NCBI GenBank assembly: GCA_016927095.1
Contig: JAFGNI010000550.1
Span: 1-13,604, forward strand
Direction: 5' to 3'
Length of the DNA: 13,604 bases
DNA from: Anaerolineae bacterium
GTDB taxonomy: Bacteria; Chloroflexota; Anaerolineae; B4-G1; SLSP01
Below the pieces are notes generated by a model. The model was not told the origin of the DNA, did not search any database, and was given only the letters and a program-made list of their open reading frames with translations. This document shows positions 1 through 8,145 of this stretch, piece by piece (within the stretch, counting starts at the first letter, position 1; the number at the start of each line of letters is the position of its first letter). The position numbers were made by a program, and so were the translations under genes.

Positions 1-96
1 AAGACGGATCGCGTTAGAAGAGTTGCCGTGATCGGTTTGGAGAGTTGGACATAGGTTGGCACAAAGGGACGGAACCAGAAGCGTGTCATGAGGTAG

Positions 97-2214
97 TCAC
101 GAACTCGGAAGCCAGATCTTGAAGGCTGTACCTTCTCCTGGGCGGCTGCGCACCTCAATCCGACCGCCATGGTCTTCGATGATGTTCTGGCTGATGAAGA
201 GACCCAATCCCAAACCGTCAGGTTTGGTCGTGTGGAAGGGGCTGAAGAGGTTTTTCTGTACATCGGGAGGGATGCCAATGCCTGTGTCCTGGAACACAAT
301 CTGACACCCACGGGGCACCTCAGTGCCGGAACACGTGATCTCGAGTTCTCCGCCTCGCGTCATAGCATCGATCGCGTTGAGAATGAGGTTCAGGAAGACC
401 TGCTGTATGCGATCGGGAACGACATGGACAGTGGGGAGGTTGTCGCCCTCCATCACCTCGACGGTGATGCCGCGGTCTCGCAGCTGCTTCTCGGTGATGG
501 CTAGGACGCGATCGACCAGTTCCGCGACCCTGGTTGGCTCTCGCTCATCGGGCTCCGAAGGGCGATTCAGGTCGCGCAGACGTCCCACGATGCTGGCGGC
601 TCGCTTCAGTTCTTCCGATGCCATCGTCAGGTAAACCCTTACGGATTCATCGGATCCTAGTTCCTCGTCCGCAAGGCCCAGACACCCGATCACGGTCTGG
701 AGCGGGTTGTTGATCTCGTGGGCAAGGGAGGTCGCTAGCTGTCCCGTGAGCGCAAGCTTCTCGGTCTGCACCATCGCTGTCTGGGCCGCGCGTTTCTCGG
801 TGATATCCTCAACCATGGCGATGGCTAACCGCGGGCGGCTGCCAGCATCCCGCACCAAAGAGACCGTGACGGTGCACCAGATCATCTGATTCTCCGGGTG
901 CGTGAATCTCACCTCGGCTTTGTAACCCTCGTTCCCGCCTTGCATCAGCGCCTCGTAGCGTTCGCGCTCTGCCGCGGCATCTTCCTCAGCCATCAGATGG
1001 GAAAGCGGCTGCTCGTGGATGGCGGTCTCATCGGTGGCAAGGATGCGTTGTAGGGCCAGGTTGTTCTGGATGACCCGGCCTCTCTGGTCAAGGAGCGCAA
1101 TGCCCATGGGCGCGTCCTCGAAGATAGCCCTGAACCGCGCTTCGCTGATCCGGAGCGCGGCTGTTCGCCAAGCGACGCGGCGTTCGAGACGCTCGGCATA
1201 GTCCTGGATCTCCTCGTGAAGGTGCGCTTGCTGGAGCGCGATGGCGAGTTGATCGGCCAACTCCCGGGATAGAGCCATCAGTCTTGGGGGGACGCTCCCC
1301 GCTGCCCTTCGGCCCAGCTCCAGCACGCCGACCAACTCTCCTCCGTAGCGCAGCGGTTGTCGGATCAACGCCCGGACACCTTCTGCCTTGAGCACGCCCA
1401 GCAACATGTCCTGTCCATCGAGGGCCCACAGGTCCTCGATCAGGATGGCGCGCCCCTCTCGGAGGCGACGGATCTGTGCCGGCCAATCGCCGTCAAGCGG
1501 TGCCCGCCAACCTTTGGCGGCAACTGTGTCGCTATGGCTGCTGTGCGAGGCGAGTATCGAGAGCTCACCAGCATCGAAGTCAAAGAGCAGCACGTCGGCG
1601 TGCGCAACCTCCATCACGGGTGACAGATGGGCGAGGGCCGCTTCAGCGATGGCTTCCTTGGACTCAGCAGCCAGGATAGCTTGATCGATCCGGTGAAGGG
1701 CCCGCAGCCGGTCGGCGTGCTCTTGGAGTGACTTCTGGGCGCGTTCCCGGTCAGTCACATCGGTCAGGGAGAGAACCAGGCGCTGGACTTTATCATCCTC
1801 ATCCTTGATGGGTCGTAGCGTCCAATCCCAGTAGGTGATGCCTAGTTCAGGGCGCTCGGGAAAGACGAAAGGCTTCGCATCGAAGGCGACCGGTTCGCCG
1901 GTGTCGCGCACGCGCTCGAAGATGGCGCGATTCTCCGCGTCGGGGAAGAGGACGAAGTGATTCTTGCCGATGAGTTCCGCCTTCGTCTTGGCGCAACTCC
2001 GAGCGTAGGCGGCATTGACCCGAAGGAAGTTGAAATCGGCATCGAGGTAGGCGATTTGCGCGTTGGTGCTCTCCATGATGGCTTCCAGCGTCTCCCGCTC
2101 CCGAGCCAACCGGCGGGCCAGCCGCTCTGCACGGCGCCACCGCCGCTCCAATTGCGCCACCGACCTCTGATCGGTCTGGTCTATGACCTCAGACTCCGCC
2201 CTGTCATGCGCCAT
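97..2214 (-). CDS. PAS-GAF-PAS sensor histidine kinase
   Basis: Two-component sensor kinase that should autophosphorylate on a histidine and pass the phosphate to an unlinked response regulator. With the ATG at 2214 it has 705 residues. Visible in order: a short basic coiled coil (about 16-42), PAS 1 (42-154, ending LTDVTDRE), GAF (169-329), PAS 2 (355-474, ending VEDITEK), HisKA with the phospho-acceptor in AHEINNP (His499), and HATPase_c with the N box around 609-613, G1 DTGIGIP (643-649), FSPFHTTK and G2 GLGLGLF (667-673). No transmembrane segment or signal peptide is seen, so it is probably cytoplasmic and senses an internal cue. There is no receiver domain and no response regulator gene in the window. 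The frame also has a TTG at 2232; I chose the ATG because neither start has a clear Shine-Dalgarno. The ligands of the PAS and GAF domains cannot be read from the sequence. Confidence 0.95.
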   Translation of the reverse strand: MAHDRAESEVIDQTDQRSVAQLERRWRRAERLARRLARERETLEAIMESTNAQIAYLDADFNFLRVNAAYARSCAKTKAELIGKNHFVLFPDAENRAIFERVRDTGEPVAFDAKPFVFPERPELGITYWDWTLRPIKDEDDKVQRLVLSLTDVTDRERAQKSLQEHADRLRALHRIDQAILAAESKEAIAEAALAHLSPVMEVAHADVLLFDFDAGELSILASHSSHSDTVAAKGWRAPLDGDWPAQIRRLREGRAILIEDLWALDGQDMLLGVLKAEGVRALIRQPLRYGGELVGVLELGRRAAGSVPPRLMALSRELADQLAIALQQAHLHEEIQDYAERLERRVAWRTAALRISEARFRAIFEDAPMGIALLDQRGRVIQNNLALQRILATDETAIHEQPLSHLMAEEDAAAERERYEALMQGGNEGYKAEVRFTHPENQMIWCTVTVSLVRDAGSRPRLAIAMVEDITEKRAAQTAMVQTEKLALTGQLATSLAHEINNPLQTVIGCLGLADEELGSDESVRVYLTMASEELKRAASIVGRLRDLNRPSEPDEREPTRVAELVDRVLAITEKQLRDRGITVEVMEGDNLPTVHVVPDRIQQVFLNLILNAIDAMTRGGELEITCSGTEVPRGCQIVFQDTGIGIPPDVQKNLFSPFHTTKPDGLGLGLFISQNIIEDHGGRIEVRSRPGEGTAFKIWLPSS

Positions 2215-2259
2215 ACGTCTTTCGGCCCCCAAAGCCCGCGTACGTTCGCCTCTGTCCCT

Positions 2260-2287
2260 AGCATAGCAGTTTGTCTACGGGGGTCAA
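2260..2287 (-). promoter_or_regulatory. Sigma-70-type promoter for the histidine kinase
   Basis: On the minus strand TTGACC (2287-2282) is followed, after a 16-base spacer, by TATGCT (2265-2260). This predicts a transcription start near 2253 and a leader of about 40 bases to the ATG at 2214. The match to the housekeeping consensus is 5 of 6 at -35 and 4 of 6 at -10. The site is inferred from sequence only. Confidence 0.55.
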
Positions 2288-2334
2288 AGACGCCATGGTC
2301 AACGTAGCCCCAACGTCGCTGCAACTTAGGTCAA
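2282..2334. repeat. Three direct GGTCAA repeats between divergent genes
   Basis: GGTCAA occurs at 2282-2287, 2297-2302 and 2329-2334, all in the same orientation, with start-to-start distances of 15 and 32 bases. The first copy is the complement of the -35 hexamer of the kinase promoter. The second and third share the longer core GGTCAAC. They could be binding sites for a regulator of the divergent kinase and protease promoters, but six-base repeats may also be chance. Confidence 0.25.
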
Positions 2335-2376
2335 CTTCAGCTCCAACACATCCCAACTGTCGCCGGCGTGCAACCC

Positions 2377-2385
2377 TGATACACT
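2377..2385 (+). promoter_or_regulatory. Extended -10 promoter candidate for the lonC-usp pair
   Basis: TGATACACT fits the extended -10 pattern TGn followed by a TATAAT-like hexamer (TACACT, 4 of 6). No good -35 hexamer lies 16-18 bases upstream, as is common for extended -10 promoters. It would start the transcript near 2392, about 70 bases before the ATG at 2461. Modest support only. Confidence 0.35.
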
Positions 2386-2416
2386 AAAGATAACCATCTG
2401 AATGGCACCGCGTCTA

Positions 2417-2444
2417 GTTCTATGTGAACCCGGCAGTATGGTTC
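2417..2444 (+). other. Overlapping short inverted repeats before the lonC ribosome binding site
   Basis: GTTC (2417-2420) can pair with GAAC (2426-2429), while the overlapping GAACC (2426-2430) can pair instead with GGTTC (2440-2444). The second stem ends one base before the strong Shine-Dalgarno AAGGAGG at 2446-2452. The two stems exclude each other. They are short (4 and 5 pairs), so a regulatory role is only a possibility. Confidence 0.2.
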
Positions 2445-2460
2445 GAAGGAGGATGACCTT

Positions 2461-4887
2461 ATGGCAAAGCAAGCGCTGCGTCTGGATCCCGCACAGCTCC
2501 ATCGACGGACGGACTTGTCTGAGGCTGGATTCGAGACAACGGATGACCTTCCTGATATCGATGAGGTTGTGGGACAACCGCGTGCAGTGGATGCCATCAA
2601 ATTCGGCACGGGCATGAAGGATGATGGTTTCAACATCTATGCGTTGGGTCCTACGGGAATGGACAAGCGGGAGCTGGTCCAGCAGTTCTTTGAATCACGG
2701 GCGAAAGCGGCTCCGACGCCATCGGATTGGTGCTATGTCTACAACTTCGACCAAGAGCATAGGCCGGTGGCCATCGAACTGCCTGCAGGGAAGGGCCGGG
2801 AGTTCCACGATGATATGAAGCAGCTGGTCGAGGAGCTTCGGACAGCGCTTTCCGCAGCCTTTGAGAGTGAGGAATACCAATCTCAGCGGCAGACGCTCTC
2901 TGAGGTTTTCCGAGAACGGCAGGCAGAGGGCTTCGAGCAGCTTCAGTCACGGGCGCGCGAGGAGGATATGGCACTCATTCGCACCCCGGGGGGCATCGCA
3001 GTTGCGCCTACGCGTGATGGGGAGGTCCTCGGCCCCGAGGAGATTCAGCAGCTTCCGGAGGAAGAGCAGAAAGCGATCGAGAACAAGGTCGAGGAGCTGC
3101 AGGAGGAGCTCCAGCACATCCTCAGGCAGGTGCCTGGCTGGCAGCGCGAGATGCGCGAGAAGCTCAATCAACTGAACAGTGAGATGGCGAACCTAGCTGT
3201 GGGCTCCTTGATCGATGAGTTGCGCGAGAAATACGCTGATCATGAAGCTGTGGTCAAGCATCTAGATGCGTTACAGAAGGATGTTGTCTCCAATGCTGAC
3301 CAATTCCTGCCGCAACAGGAGCAGGAGCGCGGGGCGCAGTGGATGCAGGCTATGCAACAACAGAGCCAGGAACAGGCCCTACGGCGCTACGGCGTCAATG
3401 TCCTGATTGACCACGCCGAGACGAGGGGAGCCCCGGTTGTCTATGAGGACAACCCCACGTATCAGAACCTCATCGGGCGTGTCGAACACCGGGCACAGAT
3501 GGGCGCACTCATGACAGATTTCCAGCTTATCAAGCCTGGCTCGCTGCACCGGGCCAATGGTGGTTACCTTATCCTTGACGTGCGGAGTCTCTTGACCCAG
3601 ACCTACGCCTGGGAGGGTCTCAAGCGTGCCCTGAAGAGCAAGGATCTGCGCATTGAGTCCTTGGGTCAGCAGTTTAGCCTGATCAGCACCGTCTCGTTGG
3701 AACCTGAGGCGATCCCGCTTCAGGTGAAGGTGGCTTTGATCGGTGACCGCATGCTCTACTACCTGCTCTCGCAGCTCGATCCAGATTTCGATGAGCTGTT
3801 CAAGGTCGGGGCCGACTTCGATGATCAGATGGATCGGGATCAAGAGACCCAAGTGCGGTATGCACGCCTGATCGCGTCAGCGGCCCGGCAGGAAGGCCTG
3901 CGACCGTTCAAGCGCAGCGCGGTGGAGAGCCTCATAGAGCGGAGCTCTCGGATCGTCGGCGATTCGGAAAAGCTCTCTGCGCGGATGCGCGAGATCACCG
4001 ATCTGATGCGTGAATCCAACTACTGGGCGCGGGAGCGGGGCCAAGAGAGTGTGGAGGCCGAGGATGTGCAACGCGCCATCGACGCCCAGATCTACCGTAT
4101 GGATCGGGTCCGCGAGCGATCACAGGAGACCATTCTCCGCGGGACGTTGTTGATTGATACCGAGGGCGAGGTTGTGGGGCAGATCAACGGCCTCTCAGTT
4201 ATGATGCTGAGCAACTTCGCCTTTGGCCGTCCGACCCGTATCACAGCGCGGACGCGGTTGGGGACCGGGGATGTTGTGGATATCGAGCGCGAGGTCGAGT
4301 TGGGCGGTCCCTTGCACTCCAAAGGCGTGATGATCCTGACAGGCTTTCTCACCGGACGCTATGCACAAGAGCAGCCTTTGTCTCTCTCGGCGAGCTTGGT
4401 CTTCGAGCAATCCTACGGTGGCGTCGACGGGGATAGCGCCTCTTCGGCTGAGCTCTATGCGCTGCTCTCAGCGATAGCCGATGTCCCCATCAAGCAGTCT
4501 TTTGCGGTGACGGGTTCGGTGAACCAGAAGGGTGAGGTCCAAGCCATCGGCGGCGTCAACGAAAAGATCGAGGGGTTCTTCGACATCTGCCAGAAGCGCG
4601 GGTTGACCGGTGAACAGGGGGTGCTGATCCCGGCCTTCAACGTCAAGCACCTGATGTTGCGACAGGATGTGGTGGAAGCCGTTTCAGAAGGGAAGTTCTC
4701 CATCTACGCTGTCGAACATATTGATCAGGGTATCGAGCTTCTGACGGGCCTGAGCGCTGGTACACTTGACGTTGAGGGCAATTACCCGGAGGGCACGATC
4801 AACTATCTGGTGCAGGCGCGGTTGAAGGCGATGGCTGAGAGGCGTCGGGCCTTCGCCAGGGCGATGGAGGGGGGTAGTCGTGAGTGA
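2461..4887 (+). CDS. lonC: LonC-type Lon-like protease (AAA_32 / S16 family)
   Basis: Cytoplasmic Lon-like serine protease of 808 residues. The N-terminal part aligns with the Lon-related AAA_32 family: the VVGQPRAVDAIKFG region (37-49), then a degenerate Walker A (GPTGMDKR, 63-70, lacking the usual GK[ST]), a long helical coiled-coil insertion (about 115-305), and the Walker-B-like NGGYLILDVRS (366-376). The C-terminal S16 domain (about 575-765) is intact: Ser659 in DGDSAS and Lys702 in GGVNEKIEG. Their 43-residue spacing equals that of Ser679/Lys722 in E. coli Lon. An inactive nucleotide site with a helical insertion and active protease dyad is the hallmark of the LonC type described from Meiothermus, which degrades unfolded proteins without ATP. 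Assignment to that type rather than an ATP-dependent Lon-like relative is my inference. The ATG follows AAGGAGG (2446-2452) by 8 bases. It is probably co-transcribed with the next gene, which it overlaps. Confidence 0.92.
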   Translation: MAKQALRLDPAQLHRRTDLSEAGFETTDDLPDIDEVVGQPRAVDAIKFGTGMKDDGFNIYALGPTGMDKRELVQQFFESRAKAAPTPSDWCYVYNFDQEHRPVAIELPAGKGREFHDDMKQLVEELRTALSAAFESEEYQSQRQTLSEVFRERQAEGFEQLQSRAREEDMALIRTPGGIAVAPTRDGEVLGPEEIQQLPEEEQKAIENKVEELQEELQHILRQVPGWQREMREKLNQLNSEMANLAVGSLIDELREKYADHEAVVKHLDALQKDVVSNADQFLPQQEQERGAQWMQAMQQQSQEQALRRYGVNVLIDHAETRGAPVVYEDNPTYQNLIGRVEHRAQMGALMTDFQLIKPGSLHRANGGYLILDVRSLLTQTYAWEGLKRALKSKDLRIESLGQQFSLISTVSLEPEAIPLQVKVALIGDRMLYYLLSQLDPDFDELFKVGADFDDQMDRDQETQVRYARLIASAARQEGLRPFKRSAVESLIERSSRIVGDSEKLSARMREITDLMRESNYWARERGQESVEAEDVQRAIDAQIYRMDRVRERSQETILRGTLLIDTEGEVVGQINGLSVMMLSNFAFGRPTRITARTRLGTGDVVDIEREVELGGPLHSKGVMILTGFLTGRYAQEQPLSLSASLVFEQSYGGVDGDSASSAELYALLSAIADVPIKQSFAVTGSVNQKGEVQAIGGVNEKIEGFFDICQKRGLTGEQGVLIPAFNVKHLMLRQDVVEAVSEGKFSIYAVEHIDQGIELLTGLSAGTLDVEGNYPEGTINYLVQARLKAMAERRRAFARAMEGGSRE

Positions 4888-5731
4888 ACGTGGCGATGCG
4901 GTGGAGATACACCGTATCCTAGTGGCGGTTGATGCGTCACCTCACAGCCGAGCTGCGCTGGAAGCGGCTGTGGAGATGGCTGCCCGTTTCCGAGCCGAGC
5001 TCCTGGGGCTCTTCGTGGAAGACATCGATCTGTTGCGTGCAGCCGCGCTGCCCTTCACGCGCGAACTGGGTAGCTATTCGGCGCGTCTCCGGCACATGAG
5101 TGCGGAGCAAGTGGAGCGTCACTTCAGGGCGCGTGTCCGGCAGATTGAACGTCTGTTTAGGTCCCTGTCGGAGCGCGAGGCTGTCCAGGGTTCCTTCCAG
5201 GTGGTGCGCGGTCGGGTGGGATCAGAAATACGCATCGCTGCCCAAGAGGTCGATGTCCTGATTGTGGGGCGCGTTGGGTGGTCGCAGATACGGGACCGCC
5301 AGGTGGGCTCAACGACGCTGGCGGCATGTTGTGATGAGATCCCAGGCGTGACCGTTGTGCTCCAGGAGGGGTCTCGCCTGGCATCGCCGATCACCGTCGT
5401 CTATGATGGCTCGCTGGCATCGCGGGTGGCGCTGGTGATTGCCGCCCGGCTCGTGGATGAGCTCTCTGGCCCGCTGCAAGTCTTGCTTCTGACAGACGAT
5501 GAGGACCGCCTTCCTGAGCTTCGTGACCAGGCAAACGGCAGCCTGGAGGGGTTGGATGTCGTGCATCAGATGCACGGCCTCGTGACCTCAGGGCTGGTCA
5601 ACCTGGTGCAGGCCATCTACGCGCTCGAGAGCCGCACGCTGGTGTTGCCCGCGACACTGTCCCAGATCGAGGGCGAGGCCGTGGGCGGGCTGCTGGAGCA
5701 GATCGAGATTCCTGTTTTGCTTGTGCGCTAG
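4880..5731 (+). CDS. Universal stress protein, ATP-binding type, with degenerate second half
   Basis: UspA-family protein of 283 residues, about twice a single USP domain. Residues 9-161 form a typical USP fold: RILVAVDAS with Asp18 at the nucleotide site, an alpha-helical insertion (about 50-100), VDVLIVG, and the motif G-2x-G-9x-G-S (Gly130, Gly133, Gly143, Ser144), which marks ATP-binding members. The second half (168-283) starts with ITVVYDGS and ends IEIPVLLVR as a USP fold would, but lacks the glycine motif, so it is probably a degenerate second copy. The GTG start lies inside the end of the protease gene (8-base overlap), with a G-rich Shine-Dalgarno (GGAGGGGGG, 4867-4875), which suggests translational coupling. 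A role in stress response alongside the protease is inferred from this arrangement; the specific signal is unknown. Confidence 0.9.
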   Translation: MSERGDAVEIHRILVAVDASPHSRAALEAAVEMAARFRAELLGLFVEDIDLLRAAALPFTRELGSYSARLRHMSAEQVERHFRARVRQIERLFRSLSEREAVQGSFQVVRGRVGSEIRIAAQEVDVLIVGRVGWSQIRDRQVGSTTLAACCDEIPGVTVVLQEGSRLASPITVVYDGSLASRVALVIAARLVDELSGPLQVLLLTDDEDRLPELRDQANGSLEGLDVVHQMHGLVTSGLVNLVQAIYALESRTLVLPATLSQIEGEAVGGLLEQIEIPVLLVR

Positions 5732-5732
5732 C

Positions 5733-5765
5733 GTCTGATCCAGACAACCGGCGCCCTAGAGGGCG
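5733..5765. terminator. Two small stem-loops between convergent genes, possible bidirectional terminator
   Basis: Just after the universal stress protein stop lies GTCTG-ATC-CAGAC (5733-5745), a perfect 5-pair stem. A second stem CGCCC-TAGA-GGGCG follows (5752-5765) and overlaps the stop codon of the opposing zinc-ribbon gene. Neither is followed by a run of T on either strand, so classic Rho-independent termination is doubtful. Their place in the 24-base convergent gap is the main support. Confidence 0.3.
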
Positions 5766-6103
5766 GTGCCGCAGTTGCGGCAGAACTTGTCATTCTTTCC
5801 AACGGGTTTACCGCACTTGGGACAGAAGGGGCCATCTGCTCTGCGGTCCCCTTCCTCGTCGTCCTCCATGTCGATCTCGTAGAGGGCGACGCCCTTGCGG
5901 CTGAATGCGTTGTAGAAGGCAGCGCCAGCACCGATAAGGCCGAAGGCAATCCAGACGATCCGGAATGCGGAGATGGCTCCGCCCATCGGTGACGGCACTC
6001 CCAGGATGCCGCGTCCTGGCATCAAGAAGAGCCCCACAACCATAACGACCAACATCAGAATGCCGGCGATGAGTGAGCGTGTTTTGCCGGGGCGAATTCT
6101 CAT
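5756..6103 (-). CDS. Small membrane protein with C-terminal zinc ribbon
   Basis: Protein of 115 residues with no recognised specific function. A basic N-terminus is followed by two likely transmembrane helices (about 10-28 and 43-64), a short acidic linker (78-87, with MEDDEEGD), and a zinc ribbon at the extreme C-terminus with CPKC (Cys94, Cys97) and CRNC (Cys108, Cys111). The ribbon is of the zinc_ribbon_2/zf-ribbon_3 kind, often fused to membrane or regulatory domains and usually of unknown partner. The ATG at 6103 has an AAAGGAC-like Shine-Dalgarno. It follows the larger membrane protein gene by 33 bases on the same strand, so the two are probably co-transcribed and may act together at the membrane. 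It ends at a convergent junction with the universal stress protein gene. Confidence 0.8.
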   Translation of the reverse strand: MRIRPGKTRSLIAGILMLVVMVVGLFLMPGRGILGVPSPMGGAISAFRIVWIAFGLIGAGAAFYNAFSRKGVALYEIDMEDDEEGDRRADGPFCPKCGKPVGKNDKFCRNCGTAL

Positions 6104-6136
6104 GGTGCACTGTCCTTTCAGATCGTGACGGCAGGC

Positions 6137-7027
6137 TTAAGCCGCCGCCGTCCACTCTTGCCAGGCGAGGGTCCAGACGGTGGAGAAGTAGGCGGCGATG
6201 GCGCCTTCGATGACCAGCAGCACGGGCCACAGAATGCAGCAAAGCGCTATGAGCAGCCCTGGTATCGCCATCAGCAGGCCAATCGCGATGCTGATCCCGA
6301 TCTGTATGACAAAGAGCACGAGTGCCGGCCCGATGTTGGCAATCAGGACTTCCCAGCCCCGCTTGTAGGCGGCGAAGACGCCGAGGTTCTCCAGAACACA
6401 GGCCCGGTTTGCAAAGGTTCTTAGGAGATTCAGGATCAACGCGAGCGGCGCAGCAACGCAGAGCACCGGGATGAAGACCAAGGCGAGATTGCGCGTAAGG
6501 CCCCAGCCGTCCAGGTTCAGTAACTGAGATCCCGCCGCTAGAATGCCTGTCAAACCCAGTCCGCCGATGAAGAGGATCACCCCGGGGATGGCGGGTAGGA
6601 TTCCAATGCCCAGAAGCTGCCAGCCTTTCCGCCAACCGGCCCCAAACGCCTCGGAGAATGTCGATGTACCGCCGGTTGACACGGCGTTGACGCCGTCGAT
6701 CAACCCGCCGCGAGCAAAGGTGCCCACGACCCAGAGCGCCACCCCGATGACAATCGCGACGCTAACAACGAACAGCGCGAGGATCCCCGCTGCTACAGGG
6801 ATCCCCCAGTCCTCAGGGCCGCGGAACCGGGGCATCTCCGGCATCTGGGGGAAGTCTCGGAAGTTTCGCGGCATCTGCCGGTCGAAATCCCCTGAGTCGA
6901 ATTGCAGGCCCGTGCCGGATGTCCCACCGCCGGCACTGGTGAGCGCCACCAGCACGCCCAGAATAATGAGAAACTTGTGGGACCAGACAATGTCCCAAGC
7001 GCGGCTTAGCAGTTGACCGTAGTCCAT
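6137..7027 (-). CDS. Polytopic membrane protein of unknown function
   Basis: Integral membrane protein of 296 residues, not recognised by a specific motif. It starts with MDYGQLLSRAWDIVWSHKFL, an amphipathic N-terminus typical of DUF-type bacterial membrane proteins that resemble the membrane domain of glycerophosphoryl diester phosphodiesterases. About six hydrophobic segments are seen (19-34, 76-102, 138-160, 180-203, 228-252, 254-280). The loop after the first (about 43-72) is rich in Met, Pro, Arg, Phe and Asp (PRNFRDFPQMPEMPRF). Glycine- and alanine-rich helices and the WEVLIANIGPALVL stretch resemble the same group of proteins. The ATG at 7027 is preceded by AAAGGAGA, which fixes the start. 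It lies 44 bases after the lactate dehydrogenase stop and 33 bases before the zinc-ribbon gene, so it may be part of one transcript with both. No transport or enzyme function can be claimed. Confidence 0.85.
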   Translation of the reverse strand: MDYGQLLSRAWDIVWSHKFLIILGVLVALTSAGGGTSGTGLQFDSGDFDRQMPRNFRDFPQMPEMPRFRGPEDWGIPVAAGILALFVVSVAIVIGVALWVVGTFARGGLIDGVNAVSTGGTSTFSEAFGAGWRKGWQLLGIGILPAIPGVILFIGGLGLTGILAAGSQLLNLDGWGLTRNLALVFIPVLCVAAPLALILNLLRTFANRACVLENLGVFAAYKRGWEVLIANIGPALVLFVIQIGISIAIGLLMAIPGLLIALCCILWPVLLVIEGAIAAYFSTVWTLAWQEWTAAA

Positions 7028-7071
7028 CAGCCTATCTCCTTTGTGACTTGTGTTCTACACCCTTCTGTACG

Positions 7072-8055
7072 TTACGCTTTCCCCTCAAGTTGCGCCAGGG
7101 CCTCTTTCAGGATATTGGCCGATGCCCGGAGGGCCGCATCCTCCTCGGGCGGCAACGTCGTCTCCATGACACGGTCGATACCCTCTTGTGAGACAATGCA
7201 GGGCACGCTCAGCGCTACATCGCTGAGGCCATACTCCCCGTCAAGTACCGTCGAGACGGTCAGCACGCTGTGCTCGTTACGGAGGATCGCGCCGACGATA
7301 CGCACGAGTGCCAGTCCTACGGCATAGTAGGTCGCGCCCTTGTAGTCAATGACGTGGTAGGCCGAGTTGCGCACCGCCTTCTCGATGGATCTGCGCTCCT
7401 CTTCCCAATCGCCGCAGTGTCCGCATATCGGGCAGTACTGGTCCATGCTCAGACCGGCGAGATGCACCATTGACCAGGCGGCGAACTCGCTATCGCCGTG
7501 TTCGCCCAAGATGTAGGCGTGCACGTTGTGAACGTCAATGTTGCAGTGCTGGCTGAGCTGATACCGCAGCCGGGCGCTGTCCAGCACAGTGCCGGAGCCC
7601 ATGACCCGGCCCGCAGGCCAACCCGAGTGGCGCTGCGCGACATAGGTAAGGATGTCCACGGGGTTTGACACGACCAGCAGTACCGCTGACGAGTCCTGTG
7701 CGGTGATATCATCCACGATGCTCCGCATGATGCGGGCGTTCTTCTGCAGTAGGTCCAACCGGGACTCGCCCGGTTTCTGGCTTGCCCCCGCCGTCACAAC
7801 GATAACCTGCGCGTCGGCGTAGTCCGCGTTGTTCCCCACGTGGATATAGACCGAAGGGAAGAAGAACCGGCCGTGGCTCAGATCGAGGACCTGGCCCTGG
7901 GCAAGCTCAGCATTCAGATCGACCAGGACAATCTCGTCTGCAACGCCGCTCTGCGCCAGCGCATAGGCAAAGGTGGCGCCAACCTGCCCGGCTCCGACAA
8001 TGACAACCTTGCGTGCCCGCCACGTCTTGGAACGCTCTGTTCCCTCGTTGTTCAT
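7072..8055 (-). CDS. ldh: L-lactate dehydrogenase
   Basis: NAD-dependent L-lactate dehydrogenase (327 residues), interconverting pyruvate and lactate in the cytoplasm as a fermentation step. The Rossmann motif GAGQVG is at 21-26 and the NAD-selecting Asp at 46 (VLVDL). Substrate specificity is read from Gln93 in GASQKPGESR, as in lactate rather than malate dehydrogenases, which have Arg there. Catalytic residues are present: Arg99, Arg162 (DSARLRY) and His186 in GEHGDSE, with GATYYAVG (241-248) in the expected place. A C-x2-C-x2-C element (Cys208, 211, 214; YCPICGHC) sits in the loop after the active site, as in Thermotoga and clostridial lactate dehydrogenases. The frame opens one codon earlier with GTG (8058); I chose the ATG at 8055 because AAGGAGAA (8061-8068) is then better spaced. 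It follows the sigma-factor gene by about 90 bases. Confidence 0.95.
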   Translation of the reverse strand: MNNEGTERSKTWRARKVVIVGAGQVGATFAYALAQSGVADEIVLVDLNAELAQGQVLDLSHGRFFFPSVYIHVGNNADYADAQVIVVTAGASQKPGESRLDLLQKNARIMRSIVDDITAQDSSAVLLVVSNPVDILTYVAQRHSGWPAGRVMGSGTVLDSARLRYQLSQHCNIDVHNVHAYILGEHGDSEFAAWSMVHLAGLSMDQYCPICGHCGDWEEERRSIEKAVRNSAYHVIDYKGATYYAVGLALVRIVGAILRNEHSVLTVSTVLDGEYGLSDVALSVPCIVSQEGIDRVMETTLPPEEDAALRASANILKEALAQLEGKA

Positions 8056-8145
8056 CACCGTTCTCCTTGGCTTTGTAGTCGTTTGTGTGGGTCGATCAGC
8101 GTGCGCTTACTTCCGCTTCCTGTGGCCCGCCCTCGCAAGGCCTGT

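Noticed and set aside
1..89. Minus-strand open frame from ATG at 89 to the left edge, starting MTRFWFRPFV
   Set aside because: Open for only about 30 codons to the edge, without a clear Shine-Dalgarno and without a recognisable motif; not enough to call a gene.
1357..1684. Plus-strand frames inside the histidine kinase gene
   Set aside because: Shadows of the real minus-strand gene, with no domain pattern or ribosome binding site.
7400..7440. Three-cysteine cluster C-x2-C-x2-C in lactate dehydrogenase
   Set aside because: A similar cysteine cluster is known in the same loop of Thermotoga and clostridial lactate dehydrogenases, so it is not new.
8121..8143. GGCC...GGCC possible hairpin after the sigma-factor stop
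   Set aside because: Only four self-complementary bases per arm and no T-tract; not a convincing terminator.
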